From Candidatus Omnitrophota bacterium (GTDB lineage: Bacteria > Omnitrophota > Gorgyraeia > Aquiviventales > Aquiviventaceae), in contig JACPRA010000022.1 in NCBI GenBank assembly GCA_016190215.1, positions 1 through 50,581 of the forward strand: a stretch of DNA of 50,581 bases. The letters are read 5' to 3'. The notes beneath the pieces were generated by a model. It was not told the origin of the DNA and did not search any database. It saw only the letters and a program-made list of their open reading frames with translations. Both the position numbers and the translations under genes were made by a program. Shown one piece after another: positions 24,258-33,049 of the stretch (position 1 is the stretch's first letter; every line of letters begins with the position of its first letter).

Positions 24258-25622
24258 TTACGCGGTACGGCGTCCCTTCAGCCGCCCGTGCTTCATGAAG
24301 CCTTCGTAGTGGCGCATCAAGAGGTGCGACTCAATTTGCTTCATCGTGTCGAGCGTGACGCCCACCACAATCAGCAAACTCGTGCCTCCAAAAAAGCTGG
24401 CAACGCGCGAGGGGATCTTCATCCAGGCCATCACCAAGTCCGGCAGGATGGCGATCCCCACCAGGTAGACCGCGGCCACGAAGGTCACGCGGGTCAGCAT
24501 CCCATCCAGGTAGTCCACGGTGGCCTGCCCGGGCCGGATGCCGGGGATGAAGGCGCCCACTTTCTTCATTTGCTCCGCCGCATCCAAAAACTGGTGCGCC
24601 GTGATCGCCGTGCTGAAGTAGGTGAAGAACACGATCAGCACCGCGTAACACACGTTGAACATCAGCGAGGTTCGAGAAAACCAATCGGCGATGCCGCGCA
24701 GCTGCGGCACGAGGCCGGCGATCTGCATCGGGAAATACAAAAGCGACACGGCGAAAATGATCGGCAGCACCCCACCGGTGTTGACCTTCAAGGGCAGGTA
24801 CGTGCTCTGCCCCGCCAGCACCTTGCCTCCCACGACCCGCCGGGCGTACTGGACCGGAACCCGGCGCTGGCCTTGCTCGACGAAGATCACCAGCAGCACC
24901 ACGCCCACGAACAAGGCGACCATAAACAGTACGATCAGCGGTGTCATGGGATTGGCCTCCAACCCGCCCGGCCCCAGCCGCATCGCGGTGTCCCGGATGG
25001 CCAGCGGAATCCGGCCGACGATCGAGGCCGTCATCAGCAAGCTCATCCCGTTGCCGATCCCGCGTTCCGTGATCTGCTCCGACAGCCACATGATCATGGA
25101 CATGCCGGCGGTCATGGTCAGCACGGTCAAGATGCGGAAGCCCCACCCCGGAAACAAGACGATTTGCGTATGGAACTGCGCCGGGATCGCCTTCTCGAGC
25201 AACAGCGCGTACATCGTCGAGTTGATGACCGCGAGCACTACCGTGGCGTAGCGGGAGTACTGGTGCAGCTTGCGGTACCCGCTCATGCCCTCTTTGCGAA
25301 GGCGTTCCAGGGCCGGGATGGCGGTCGCCAGCAGCGTCTCCACGATGATCGTGGCGCTGATATACGGCATGATGCCCAACGCAAACACCGTCGCGTGCGA
25401 CAGCGCTCCACCCGTGAACATGTCCATCAGGTTGAGCAGCCCGCCGCCCGTGGTCTGGGCGAGCTCTTCGAAGATCCGTCCCAGTTCGCTGCCGTTGATC
25501 CCGGGCACCGGAATGAAGATGCCGATCTCGTAGATGGCCAGCATCCCCAAGGTGAAAATGAGGCGCTTTCGAAGCTCCGGAATCTTCCATGCGTTAGCGA
25601 GCGCGCTCAGTAGCTTGAACAT
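24258..25622 (-). CDS. secY: Protein translocase subunit SecY
   Basis: The central channel of the Sec translocon in the inner membrane. From the ATG at 25622 the 454 residues begin [20 protein letters not shown] and contain ten hydrophobic segments. Marker sequences are IPVPGINGSEL, FALGIMPYISATIIVETL, GMSLLMTASIVGR, and the C-terminal LLMRHYEGFMKHG. An in-frame TTG at 25655 could extend it by 11 residues. The chosen ATG has AAGGAG only 3 nt away, and the gene overlaps rplO by 29 nt. Confidence 0.97.
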   Translation of the reverse strand: MFKLLSALANAWKIPELRKRLIFTLGMLAIYEIGIFIPVPGINGSELGRIFEELAQTTGGGLLNLMDMFTGGALSHATVFALGIMPYISATIIVETLLATAIPALERLRKEGMSGYRKLHQYSRYATVVLAVINSTMYALLLEKAIPAQFHTQIVLFPGWGFRILTVLTMTAGMSMIMWLSEQITERGIGNGMSLLMTASIVGRIPLAIRDTAMRLGPGGLEANPMTPLIVLFMVALFVGVVLLVIFVEQGQRRVPVQYARRVVGGKVLAGQSTYLPLKVNTGGVLPIIFAVSLLYFPMQIAGLVPQLRGIADWFSRTSLMFNVCYAVLIVFFTYFSTAITAHQFLDAAEQMKKVGAFIPGIRPGQATVDYLDGMLTRVTFVAAVYLVGIAILPDLVMAWMKIPSRVASFFGGTSLLIVVGVTLDTMKQIESHLLMRHYEGFMKHGRLKGRRTA

Positions 25623-26100
25623 GCGCTCCTTGTCGTTGGAGTTGGTTGGGGACAATTAATTCCACGGTCCCGCCGGCTTCGGTCACCTTGGCGCGCGCCG
25701 ATTCGCTGGCGGCATGGACCGCCACCGTGAACCGCTTGGTCACCGCGCCGTTGCCGAGCAATTTGACGCGCGCGTCCTCGTGCCGAATCAGCCCGGCCGC
25801 CTTGAGCGTCGCCGGCGTGATGCGGTCGCCGGCGGGCAGCGTGTTGAGCTGTTCGACGTTGACGATCTGGATCACCGGCTCCTGGCCGGTCGCTTTGCGC
25901 CGGAACCCCCGCTTCGGCAGCTTGCGGATCAGCGGCGTGCGGCCGCCTTCAAATCCCGGGCGCTTGCCTTCCCCGGTTCTGGCTTTCTGTCCTTTTTGGC
26001 CGCGTGTCGACGTTTTGCCGTGGCCGGATCCGATGCCGCGTCCAACGCGCTTGCGGCGGTGCATGCCCCCGCGGATGGTCGGAAGAGAGGTGATGTTCAT
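25594..26100 (-). CDS. rplO: 50S ribosomal protein L15
   Basis: L15 is a late-assembly protein of the large subunit. The 168 residues have [46 protein letters not shown] and the C-terminal AGGTVELI block. About 17 extra residues after that block extend into the secY start, giving a 29-nt overlap. It follows rpsE by an ATGA overlap; rpmD (L30), which usually separates rpsE from rplO, is missing here. Confidence 0.97.
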   Translation of the reverse strand: MNITSLPTIRGGMHRRKRVGRGIGSGHGKTSTRGQKGQKARTGEGKRPGFEGGRTPLIRKLPKRGFRRKATGQEPVIQIVNVEQLNTLPAGDRITPATLKAAGLIRHEDARVKLLGNGAVTKRFTVAVHAASESARAKVTEAGGTVELIVPNQLQRQGAHVQATERAR

Positions 26101-26612
26101 GCGGCCGCGGTTTCCGCCGGTTCGCTGTCAATTTTCCGCCGGTCCCGGAAGACGTCGGCGGTTCGCATCGAAACCAGCCCGTTGAGGGTGGCTTTGGCCA
26201 AATTGACGGCATTGCTGGAGCCCAGGCTCTTGGTCAAGATATCCCGGATGCCGCAGGCTTCGCAGACGGCTCGCACGGATCCGCCGGCGATGATGCCGGT
26301 CCCGGGGCTGGCGGGTTTCAGCAGGACGCGGCAGGCGTCCGCATGGCCGATCGTTTCATGGGGGATCGTGGGTCCCTTCAGCGGGATGGACACCATCAAC
26401 TGCTGAGCCCGTTGGAAGCCCTTCCGGATGGCGTCGGCAGCTTCATTCGATTTTCCAAGCGCCACGCCGACGCGCCCCTTGCCGTCCCCCACGACCGCCA
26501 AGGCATCGAACGACAGGCGTTTCCCGCCCTTGTGCACTTTGGCGACCCGGTTGATGCTGATGAGTTTTTCAATGAACTGGGATTGCTCCCGACCACCGCG
26601 TTCGTAGGCCAT
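26097..26612 (-). CDS. rpsE: 30S ribosomal protein S5
   Basis: S5 shapes the mRNA entry channel and decoding accuracy. The 171 residues include [76 protein letters not shown] and [19 protein letters not shown], all typical. The C-terminus carries a short acidic and Ala-rich extension. It sits 2 nt downstream of rplR. Confidence 0.98.
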   Translation of the reverse strand: MAYERGGREQSQFIEKLISINRVAKVHKGGKRLSFDALAVVGDGKGRVGVALGKSNEAADAIRKGFQRAQQLMVSIPLKGPTIPHETIGHADACRVLLKPASPGTGIIAGGSVRAVCEACGIRDILTKSLGSSNAVNLAKATLNGLVSMRTADVFRDRRKIDSEPAETAAA

Positions 26613-26614
26613 GG

Positions 26615-26974
26615 TTAAAACTGCAAGCCTCCTTGTCGAGCGGCATCTGCCAAGGCCTTGATGCGACCGTGATAGCGGTAGCCGCCCCGGTCGAACACGA
26701 CCTGTTGGATCCCAAGTTTTTTGGCTTCCGAGGCCACGACGCGGCCGAGCTCCTCAGCCGCTGCGACATTGCCGCCGCGCTTGGCCTGGCCGTCCTGCTG
26801 CAGGCGCTTCGTTGAGTAGCCCAGCACGGTCTTTTGTTCCAAGTCGTTGATCAATTGGACGACCAGATGCTTGTGGCTTCGAAAGATCGCCAGCCGCAGC
26901 CGGTCGGGATATCCGACCACGCGCTTGCGGATGCGCCGGTGTCGCCGCATCCGGCTGATGGCACGGTCACGCAT
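26615..26974 (-). CDS. rplR: 50S ribosomal protein L18
   Basis: L18 binds 5S rRNA in the central protuberance. The 119 residues begin [19 protein letters not shown], followed by [18 protein letters not shown], then [20 protein letters not shown] and the closing [20 protein letters not shown]. Standard length and position in the spc operon, between rplF and rpsE. Confidence 0.97.
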   Translation of the reverse strand: MRDRAISRMRRHRRIRKRVVGYPDRLRLAIFRSHKHLVVQLINDLEQKTVLGYSTKRLQQDGQAKRGGNVAAAEELGRVVASEAKKLGIQQVVFDRGGYRYHGRIKALADAARQGGLQF

Positions 26975-27003
26975 GCTTGCTCCCTGATCTGCGCGCCGCC
27001 GGC

Positions 27004-27564
27004 TTACGCCGACGCCGCTCCCTTCGACCCTGTGGCGGCCTTGCCGGCCTTGCGTCGGACGGCTTCGCCCGCATACCGGATGCCCTTGCCCTTATACGGC
27101 TCGGGAACGGCCACCCTGCGGATGGTTGCCGCCAATTGCCCGACGAGGTGGCGGTCCGCCCCCTTCACGATAATCGTCGTGGGTTTCGGGGTCTCCACCG
27201 TCAGACCCTCCGGCACCGGCACCACAACCGGATGCGAAAACCCGACCGTCAATGACAATTGCTTCGGCTGGGCTTGGGCGCGGTAGCCGACGCCCTGCAC
27301 CTCGAGCTCTTTGACAAATCCTTGGGTCACGCCGTGCAGCATGTTCGCGATCAGCGATCGGTACAGGCCGTGGAGCGCCTTGACGTTCTTGAGGTCATTC
27401 GCGCGCTGCACGTGCACCAGGCTGTCCTTCATTGTCACCGACAACGTGCCGGGCACCGTGACGGACAGCTTTCCCTTCGAGCCTTCCGCTCGAACTGTCG
27501 CGCCCTCGAGCGTGATCTTGGCCCCTTGCGGAACCGGAATGGCGAGTCGTCCGATTCGTGACAT
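27004..27564 (-). CDS. rplF: 50S ribosomal protein L6
   Basis: L6 lies near the factor-binding site of the large subunit. The 186 residues open with MSRIGRLAIPVPQGAKITLE and include ANMLHGVTQGFVKELEVQGV, GYRAQAQPKQLSLTVGFSHP and the conserved VAVPEPYKGKGIRYAGE. The C-terminus has a short Lys/Ala-rich tail. It lies 6 nt after rpsH. Confidence 0.98.
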   Translation of the reverse strand: MSRIGRLAIPVPQGAKITLEGATVRAEGSKGKLSVTVPGTLSVTMKDSLVHVQRANDLKNVKALHGLYRSLIANMLHGVTQGFVKELEVQGVGYRAQAQPKQLSLTVGFSHPVVVPVPEGLTVETPKPTTIIVKGADRHLVGQLAATIRRVAVPEPYKGKGIRYAGEAVRRKAGKAATGSKGAASA

Positions 27565-27570
27565 GGCCGT

Positions 27571-27963
27571 TTACCAGACGTAGCACAACACTTCGCCGCC
27601 CACACGCTGCTTGCGAGCTTCCTGGTCCGTCATTAGGCCTTTGGACGTCGTGAGGATCGCCACGCCCAAGCCGCCCAGCACGCGGGGCAACTCGCCAGCC
27701 CGCCGGTACAGGCGCTGGCCCGGCCGGGAGGCCCGCTTGAGCTGCGTGATGACCACGCTCTTATTCGGCCCATATTTCAGATAGATGCGCAGCTGGGGCG
27801 ACGGCGGCGTCTCCAGCCGCTTGTAGGAACGGATGTAGCCTTCTTGCTTCAAGATGCCCAGCAGCTGCTCTATAAATCGGGAGGCCGGCACCTCGGTCGT
27901 CGGATGGCCGGCGCGCACCGCGTTGCGGATCTTGGTCAGCGTGTTGGAAACGGGATCAATCAT
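27571..27963 (-). CDS. rpsH: 30S ribosomal protein S8
   Basis: S8 binds helix 21 of 16S rRNA and in E. coli represses the spc operon. The 130 residues start MIDPVSNTLTKIRNAVRAGH and include LGILKQEGYIRSYKRLE, IYLKYGPNKSVVITQLKRAS and LPRVLGGLGVAILTTSKGLM, then GGEVLCYVW at the end. Standard length and position. Confidence 0.98.
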   Translation of the reverse strand: MIDPVSNTLTKIRNAVRAGHPTTEVPASRFIEQLLGILKQEGYIRSYKRLETPPSPQLRIYLKYGPNKSVVITQLKRASRPGQRLYRRAGELPRVLGGLGVAILTTSKGLMTDQEARKQRVGGEVLCYVW

Positions 27964-27974
27964 TCAGGCGGTCC

Positions 27975-28160
27975 TTACCAGCTGGCTTTCGTCACGCCGG
28001 GGATGGCGCCCATCCAGGCCATTTCCCGGAAACACATTCGGCACAGCCCGAAGCGCCGGTAGTACCCGCGCCGGCGGCCGCAGCGCTGGCAGCGATTGAC
28101 CCCGCGCACTTTGAACTTCGGTGTCCGTCTCGCCCGCACAATCCACGATGTTTTGGCCAT
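27975..28160 (-). CDS. rpsN: 30S ribosomal protein S14, zinc-binding short form
   Basis: A 61-residue type Z S14 beginning [20 protein letters not shown]. Cys24, Cys27, Cys40 and Cys43 form the zinc site; [19 protein letters not shown] is typical. The ATG at 28160 fits the family; an upstream ATG would add a non-family leader. It lies between rplE and rpsH as usual. Confidence 0.97.
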   Translation of the reverse strand: MAKTSWIVRARRTPKFKVRGVNRCQRCGRRRGYYRRFGLCRMCFREMAWMGAIPGVTKASW

Positions 28161-28173
28161 GGGTGCTCGTTGG

Positions 28174-28746
28174 TTATTTTTGGAACGGCATGCCAAACCC
28201 GATCAGAAGCGCCCGCGCTTCCTCGACGGATGAGGCAGTGGTCACAATGGCAATATCCATCCCCAGCGTGTAATGCACATCATCCGGCTGCAATTCCGGA
28301 AAAATCGTTTGCTCAGAAATGCCGAAGCTGAAGTTCCCGCCGCCGTCAAAGCCGGTCTTGGGAATGCCTTGGAAGTCTCGGATTCTCGGCAAGGCGACCG
28401 AGATCAATCGTTCGAGAAATTCATACATCCGGCGCCGGCGGAGCGTGACCTTGCAGCCGACCGGGTCCCCTTCCTTGATCTTGAAGTTGGAGACGGCTTT
28501 TTTAGCGCGAGTGACCGCCGGGCGCTGCCCGGTGATGGTCGCGACATGCCGGACCGCTTCCTCCAAGATCTTGGCGTCATGGGCGGCTTCGCCGCAGCCG
28601 ACGTTCACGACGATTTTCGTCAGCCGGGGCACGGCCAGGCGGTTGGTCAGTTTGAATTGCTGCTTGAGCGCCGGGACGATCTGCTCCTCGTACCGCTTGA
28701 GGAATGCCGGTGCTTCTTGCTGGGTTGCGGTCGACGTTTTAGACAC
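28174..28746 (-). CDS. rplE: 50S ribosomal protein L5
   Basis: L5 binds 5S rRNA and contacts P-site tRNA. The 190 residues include [58 protein letters not shown] and [19 protein letters not shown]. The start is GTG at 28746, overlapping rplX by 8 nt. It is preceded by GAGGTGATC, an unusually long match to the Shine-Dalgarno consensus, which fixes the start. Confidence 0.97.
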   Translation of the reverse strand: MSKTSTATQQEAPAFLKRYEEQIVPALKQQFKLTNRLAVPRLTKIVVNVGCGEAAHDAKILEEAVRHVATITGQRPAVTRAKKAVSNFKIKEGDPVGCKVTLRRRRMYEFLERLISVALPRIRDFQGIPKTGFDGGGNFSFGISEQTIFPELQPDDVHYTLGMDIAIVTTASSVEEARALLIGFGMPFQK

Positions 28747-29056
28747 GGATCACCTCACGGCATTTCACGCAGGTCCGATGCTTGATGCCGTCCGCGATCG
28801 TCCAGCGGACGCGCGCGGGCTTGCGGCAGCGCGGGCAGACCAGGGCCAGTTTGTCGAGCGCCATGGGGACCTCGCGGTCCACCACGCCGCCCGGCTGATC
28901 GGCGCGGGTCCGCCGCTCGAAGTGCTTCATGATGTTGACATGCTCCACCAGCGCCTTGGCCCCGTCCGGAAACATCTTGAGGATTTTCCCCTGCTTGCCC
29001 CGGTGTTTGCCGGTGAGCACCATCACGGTATCGCCTTTGCGCAGACGTGCCGACAT
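28739..29056 (-). CDS. rplX: 50S ribosomal protein L24 with CxxC pairs
   Basis: L24 initiates large-subunit assembly. From the ATG at 29056 the protein has MSARLRKGDTVMVLTGKHRG (the KOW motif), KALVEHVNIMKHFERRT and GGVVDREVPMALDKLAL. The C-terminus holds two CxxC pairs, VCPRCRKPARVRW and KHRTCVKC, which could bind zinc. A GTG at 29062, overlapping the rplN stop as GTGA, is an alternative start two codons earlier. GGAGG stands 10 nt from the ATG. Confidence 0.96.
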   Translation of the reverse strand: MSARLRKGDTVMVLTGKHRGKQGKILKMFPDGAKALVEHVNIMKHFERRTRADQPGGVVDREVPMALDKLALVCPRCRKPARVRWTIADGIKHRTCVKCREVIRV

Positions 29057-29058
29057 CC

Positions 29059-29427
29059 TCACACAACCTCCGGGGCGAGCGAAATGATCTTCATAAACCG
29101 TTTGTCGCGCAGTTCACGGGCGATGGGCCCGAAGACGCGGGTCCCGCGCGGATTGCCCTGGACGTCCACCAGCACCACGGCATTCGTATCGAAGCGCAGC
29201 GAGGTGCCGTCCCGGCGCTGGACCGGGGCTCTGGTGCGCACGACGACCGCGCGGACCACCTCGCCTTTTTTCGACATCGCGTCCGGGTCCGCTTCCTTGA
29301 CGTTGCAGGTAATCACGTCGCCCAGCGTGGCGATGAGCTTGCCGGAACGGCCGAGCACTCCGATGCAGGAGACGCGCTTGACACCCGTGTTATCAGCCAC
29401 GGTCAGCTGTGTGCGCATCACGATCAT
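29059..29427 (-). CDS. rplN: 50S ribosomal protein L14
   Basis: L14 forms an intersubunit bridge. The 122-residue length is exactly typical. It reads [80 protein letters not shown] and closes with [10 protein letters not shown]. Its ATG overlaps the rpsQ stop as ATGA. Confidence 0.98.
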   Translation of the reverse strand: MIVMRTQLTVADNTGVKRVSCIGVLGRSGKLIATLGDVITCNVKEADPDAMSKKGEVVRAVVVRTRAPVQRRDGTSLRFDTNAVVLVDVQGNPRGTRVFGPIARELRDKRFMKIISLAPEVV

Positions 29428-29759
29428 TCGGACGGGGTCTCCCCGGGCTCGACAATCGGCTCCGCGGCGCTGTCATGCCGCAGGATCTCGATCAGCCGCC
29501 ACCGCTTGTCTTTTGAGATCGGCCGGGTTTCCATGATCTTGACCACATCGCCGATGCGGGCGGTGTTGCCGGCATCATGGGCCTTGAACTTCGCTGATCG
29601 GCGGACTACGCGCTGATAAAATCCATGGCGCGCCAGGCTGTCAATCCGCACGACGATCGTATCTTTCATCCGGTTGCTGACCACCTTGCCGATGCGGATC
29701 TTGCGCATGGCCCGGGCCTCAGCGGAGATGGCGGGCTGAGCAGGCGTGGAGGCGCTCAT
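29424..29759 (-). CDS. rpsQ: 30S ribosomal protein S17
   Basis: S17 is an OB-fold primary binder of 16S rRNA. The core begins [20 protein letters not shown] and includes [39 protein letters not shown] and LIEIL. At 111 residues it has extra tails at both ends: about 18 N-terminal residues before RKIRIG and an acidic C-terminus. Its ATG overlaps the rpmC stop (ATGA), which supports the long start; an internal ATG 17 codons later is an alternative. Confidence 0.96.
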   Translation of the reverse strand: MSASTPAQPAISAEARAMRKIRIGKVVSNRMKDTIVVRIDSLARHGFYQRVVRRSAKFKAHDAGNTARIGDVVKIMETRPISKDKRWRLIEILRHDSAAEPIVEPGETPSE

Positions 29760-29965
29760 GACGACTTCCTTGATGCGTGTTCCTGGCCCTGCGCAATGGT
29801 CAACAGTTGAGCAATCTGGCGCCGCATCAGGCGCGCGCGGTGCGGCGGCTCGTTGCCTCCTTGGCGCAATTTCAAGCGCAACACCGCCAGTTCTTTCCGC
29901 AGCCCGAGGGCGCGCTGGCGAAGCTCCGTCGTGGGCAGGGCGCGTAATTCAGCAAGCTGACTCAT
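29756..29965 (-). CDS. rpmC: 50S ribosomal protein L29
   Basis: L29 sits at the tunnel exit near the docking site for targeting factors. The 69 residues read SQLAELRALPTTELRQRALG, then KELAVLRLKLRQGG and ARLMRRQIAQLLTIAQGQE, the expected two-helix pattern. It follows rplP by 1 nt and overlaps rpsQ. Confidence 0.95.
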   Translation of the reverse strand: MSQLAELRALPTTELRQRALGLRKELAVLRLKLRQGGNEPPHRARLMRRQIAQLLTIAQGQEHASRKSS

Positions 29966-29966
29966 C

Positions 29967-30395
29967 TTAGGAAAGCTGGAACTCCTCTTTTCGGCTGATG
30001 AACCGGGTGCGCAACGGTAGCTTATGGGCGGCCAACCGCATCGCGGTTTTCGCCATCACCTCCGGCACCCCGTCCACTTCAAACAGCACGCGGCCGCGCT
30101 TGATGACGGCAACCCAGTGGTCCACGGTGCCTTTCCCGGCACCCATGGTCTTCTCTTGGCCGTGCGAGGTGCAGGGCTTGTCCGGGAACATCCGGATCCA
30201 GAGCTTCCCTCCACCAAGCGCGCGGCTGATGGCGACGCGAGCGGACTCGATCTGGGTGGCCTTGATCCAACAATTATCCAAGGCTTTCAGCCCGAACTCG
30301 CCAAATGCCAGTGCGGTGCCCCCCTTGGCCATGCCGCGGCGCTTGCCTCGGTGAGCCTTGCGATATTTGACGCGCTTTGGAAGTAGGAGCGGCAT
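29967..30395 (-). CDS. rplP: 50S ribosomal protein L16
   Basis: L16 contacts the A-site tRNA elbow. The 142 residues include MPLLLPKRVKYRKAHRGKRR, ALAFGEFGLKALDNCWIKAT, QIESARVAISRALGGG, KLWIRMFPDKPCTSHGQEKT and MGAGKGTVDHWVAVIKRGRV. Note CTSHGQEKTMGAGKG where the usual motif is (V/L)TxKPAETRMGKGKG; this is a mild divergence at the peptidyl-transferase-facing loop. Confidence 0.96.
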   Translation of the reverse strand: MPLLLPKRVKYRKAHRGKRRGMAKGGTALAFGEFGLKALDNCWIKATQIESARVAISRALGGGKLWIRMFPDKPCTSHGQEKTMGAGKGTVDHWVAVIKRGRVLFEVDGVPEVMAKTAMRLAAHKLPLRTRFISRKEEFQLS

Positions 30396-30401
30396 GGCGG
30401 C

Positions 30402-31145
30402 TTAGTTGAGCGGGGTTCCGATGGGCGCCGGGGCCGCCTCGGCCGCCGGTCTGGGGGTGTTGGGTTCCAAGCTTCGGCGCGACCGGGACCCTTCCCGGTC
30501 AGGACGCAGCTGAACCACGTCGCCCTGGTAGACCCACACTTTAATCCCGATACAGCCGGCCGTGGTATGCGCGGTGGTGTGGCCGAAGCCGATGTTCGAC
30601 CGCAGCGTGCTCAAGGGGATCTTGCCCTCGCGGTACGTTTCCCGCCGCTTCATCTCCGATCCGGCCAGCCGGCCGCCGCAAATGATCTTGATGCCCTTCG
30701 CTCCGGCTTCCATGGCCTGCTGGATCGCCCGCTTCATTGCGCGCCGATACGCGATGCGCTTCTCGAGCTGGAACGCGATGGACTGGCTGATCAACTGCGG
30801 CTCCACGTACGGGTTGGTGATTTCAAGGTATTCCATTTTGAGCTGGTGCTGCGTTCCCACAATCTTCTGGATCGCTTCCTGCAGGCGCTGGATGTTTTCT
30901 CCGCGCCGTCCGATGAGCACGCCGGGCCGGGCGGTATGGATCAAAATGCGGATCCGTTCCGGCGAGCGCTCCACATCAATGCGGGCGACCGCGGCCGAGG
31001 CGAGCTCTTTTTTCAAGAAGTCCCGCAGGCGGATGTCTTCCTGCAGGTACTTGGCGAAGAGCGCCTTGCTTCCCGCAAACCATCGGGAAGTCCAGGTCTG
31101 GTGCGTGCCGAGTCGGAGAAGCGTCGGGCTGACTTTGTGTCCCAT
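30402..31145 (-). CDS. rpsC: 30S ribosomal protein S3
   Basis: S3 lines the mRNA entry tunnel. The 247 residues include MGHKVSPTLLRLGTHQTWTS, WFAGSKALFAKYLQEDIRLR, the KH-domain GVLIGRRGENIQRLQEAIQ, GCRLAGSEMKR-like CGGRLAGSEMKRRETYREGK and IPLSTLRSNIGFGHTTAHT. The C-terminus extends past the core by about 35 Arg/Pro/Ala-rich residues. It lies between rplV and rplP. Confidence 0.98.
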   Translation of the reverse strand: MGHKVSPTLLRLGTHQTWTSRWFAGSKALFAKYLQEDIRLRDFLKKELASAAVARIDVERSPERIRILIHTARPGVLIGRRGENIQRLQEAIQKIVGTQHQLKMEYLEITNPYVEPQLISQSIAFQLEKRIAYRRAMKRAIQQAMEAGAKGIKIICGGRLAGSEMKRRETYREGKIPLSTLRSNIGFGHTTAHTTAGCIGIKVWVYQGDVVQLRPDREGSRSRRSLEPNTPRPAAEAAPAPIGTPLN

Positions 31146-31148
31146 GCG

Positions 31149-31526
31149 TTATGCTCGTCCCTGCTTGCCCCGGCCCGCGCGCGCCGGAGAGGATGCCAAT
31201 TCCACGGTAATGTGGGTGGTGCGCTTTCGGATCGAGACGGCCCGTCCAAAGGCGGCCGCGCGGAACCGTTTCCAGGCCGGCCCTCCGTCCGCGGTCATCC
31301 GGCTGATAATGACGCGCTCTTCCCCGAGTGTGGGATCCGCCAGCTTGGCGTTCGCGAAGGCCGACGCAATGGCTTTGGCCAGCGGCTTCGAGGCCCGCCG
31401 GTTCGTTGAGCCCAGCACGTTCAGGGCGTCAGCCACGGAGCGGTTCCGCAGCGGTTCCATGACGTAGCGGACTTTCCGCGGCGACATGCGCACGTATTTA
31501 ATGACGGCTTTCGCAAGCGTGGCCAT
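31149..31526 (-). CDS. rplV: 50S ribosomal protein L22
   Basis: L22 reaches into the peptide tunnel. The 125 residues include VIKYVRMSPRKVRYVMEPLR, ADALNVLGSTNRRASKPLAK, AIASAFANAKLADPTLGEER and RMTADGGPAWKRFRAAAFGR, ending with the loop region RAVSIRKRTTHITVEL. Standard length and position in the S10 operon. Confidence 0.97.
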   Translation of the reverse strand: MATLAKAVIKYVRMSPRKVRYVMEPLRNRSVADALNVLGSTNRRASKPLAKAIASAFANAKLADPTLGEERVIISRMTADGGPAWKRFRAAAFGRAVSIRKRTTHITVELASSPARAGRGKQGRA

Positions 31527-31532
31527 CGGCGG

Positions 31533-31844
31533 TTATTTCGCCGCCGGCGCGGGAGCTGCCGGAGCGTTGCTGTCCTCAGCCTTCTTCACGCCGCCGTGCT
31601 TGCGGAACACGCGCGTGGGCGAAAACTCGCCCAGCTTGTGCCCGACCATCGCTTCCGACACGTACACCGGCTGGAATGCGTGGCCGTTGTGGACCATGAA
31701 CGTCAAGCCGATGAAATCCGGGGTCACGGTTGAGCGGCGCGACCAGGTCTTAATCGGTTTACGGTCGTTTGAGTGCCGGGCCTTCTGGATTTTCACCAGC
31801 AGGTGGTCATCGACAAACGGACCCTTCTTCAGTGAGCGTCCCAT
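31533..31844 (-). CDS. rpsS: 30S ribosomal protein S19
   Basis: S19 sits in the 30S head with S13. The 103 residues open with [20 protein letters not shown] and include [40 protein letters not shown] and [20 protein letters not shown]. About 12 Ala/Pro residues follow the normal end. It lies 4 nt downstream of rplB. Confidence 0.98.
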   Translation of the reverse strand: MGRSLKKGPFVDDHLLVKIQKARHSNDRKPIKTWSRRSTVTPDFIGLTFMVHNGHAFQPVYVSEAMVGHKLGEFSPTRVFRKHGGVKKAEDSNAPAAPAPAAK

Positions 31845-31848
31845 GCGG

Positions 31849-32682
31849 TTATGGCGTCCTTCGCTTGACGATCAGGCGGCTTGAGTACTTCCGATCTTTA
31901 CGAGTTCTCTTTCCCTTCGTATGCCAACCCCACGGTGAGACGGGATGCGGATTGCCTTGTCCGGACTTTCCTTCACCGCCACCGTGCGGGTGGTCGATCG
32001 GGTTCATGGCGATGCCTCGGACATGCGGGCGCCGGCCCATCCAGCGGGAGCGGCCGGCCTTGCCGATCATAATGGATTGGTGGTCGACATTGCCCAGCTG
32101 GCCGATGGTCGCCCAGCATTCCATGGAGACCAGGCGAACTTCACCTGAGGGCAGCTTCACGTGCGCGTAGTCGCCATCCTTCGCCTGGATGATCGCCGCG
32201 CTTCCAGCGGATCGCACCAACTGTCCGCCCCGGCCTCGGGACAATTCCAGATTGTGGATCATGACGCCGGGCGGGATTTGGCGCAAGGGCAAGGCATTGC
32301 CTACCTTGACCTCGGCCTCCGGACCGGCAGCGATCTGTTCGCCGACTTTGAGCCCATCCGGCCACAGGATATAGCGCTTTTCGCCGTCGGCGTATTCCAC
32401 CAGGGAGATTCGGCCGGAGCGGTTCGGATCGTATTCCACCGTTTTGACGGTCGCGGTCACACCCGCCTTGTCTCGCCGGAAGAAATCAATCATCCGGTAG
32501 AGGCGCTTGTGCCCGCCGCCGCGGAACCGGCTGGTGACGTGCCCGTAGCCGTCGCGCCCGCCGGACCGCTTCAGCCGCTTCAGGAGCGGTTTGTGCGGTT
32601 TATCCGTGGTTAGTTCTTTGAAATCGGACACCGTTTGCCAGCGGCGGGTCGGTGTCGTGGGCCGATATTGTTTGACGCCCAT
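31849..32682 (-). CDS. rplB: 50S ribosomal protein L2
   Basis: L2 is needed for subunit joining and peptidyl transfer. From the ATG at 32682 the 277 residues begin [40 protein letters not shown] and [20 protein letters not shown] follow, with the catalytic-region [20 protein letters not shown] and [16 protein letters not shown]. The upstream frame extension comes from heptad repeat 3 and is rejected. No strong Shine-Dalgarno site stands near this start. Confidence 0.98.
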   Translation of the reverse strand: MGVKQYRPTTPTRRWQTVSDFKELTTDKPHKPLLKRLKRSGGRDGYGHVTSRFRGGGHKRLYRMIDFFRRDKAGVTATVKTVEYDPNRSGRISLVEYADGEKRYILWPDGLKVGEQIAAGPEAEVKVGNALPLRQIPPGVMIHNLELSRGRGGQLVRSAGSAAIIQAKDGDYAHVKLPSGEVRLVSMECWATIGQLGNVDHQSIMIGKAGRSRWMGRRPHVRGIAMNPIDHPHGGGEGKSGQGNPHPVSPWGWHTKGKRTRKDRKYSSRLIVKRRTP

Positions 32683-32703
32683 ATTCAGCGCACCCACGTT
32701 GAA

Positions 32704-32768
32704 GCACACAGCACCCAGCACACAGAAAATCGAAATCTTTTGTGTGCTGTCAGCTGTGTGCTGTTTGC
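32704..32768. repeat. Heptad inverted repeat 3 (rplW-rplB gap)
   Basis: Left arm: GCACACA, GCACCCA, GCACACA (32704-32724). Right arm: TGTGTGC, TGTCAGC, TGTGTGC, TGTTTGC (32741-32768). The first three units of each arm pair at 18 of 21 positions around a 16-nt AT-rich loop. The right arm ends 2 nt from the rplW stop codon. It splits the otherwise compact S10 operon. Confidence 0.85.
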
Positions 32769-32770
32769 TC

Positions 32771-33049
32771 TCATTTGAGTTCCAGTTTCTGGCCTTCAGC
32801 GAGCGTCACGATGGCCTTCTTCCAGTTCGGCCGCCGGCCGAGCTGCTTGGTCAGCCGGCGCCATTTGCCCTCGTATCCCTGCGTGTTGATCTTCCGGACG
32901 GATACGTTGAAGAGCGTTTCCACCGCCTGCTTGATGTCCCCTTTGGTGGCCTGGGGGTTCACTTGTAAAACATATTGATGGAGCGCGGCCAATCGCGTGC
33001 CCTTTTCGGTCTGCCGGATGCCCCGGATAATCTGATTCATCTCAGGCAT
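32771..33049 (-). CDS. rplW: 50S ribosomal protein L23
   Basis: L23 is the tunnel-exit dock for trigger factor and SRP. The protein reads [60 protein letters not shown] and [20 protein letters not shown], about 92 residues. Starts at 33049 (8-nt overlap with rplD) and 33040 (1 nt after the rplD stop) are both possible; neither has a strong Shine-Dalgarno site. Confidence 0.95.
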   Translation of the reverse strand: MPEMNQIIRGIRQTEKGTRLAALHQYVLQVNPQATKGDIKQAVETLFNVSVRKINTQGYEGKWRRLTKQLGRRPNWKKAIVTLAEGQKLELK

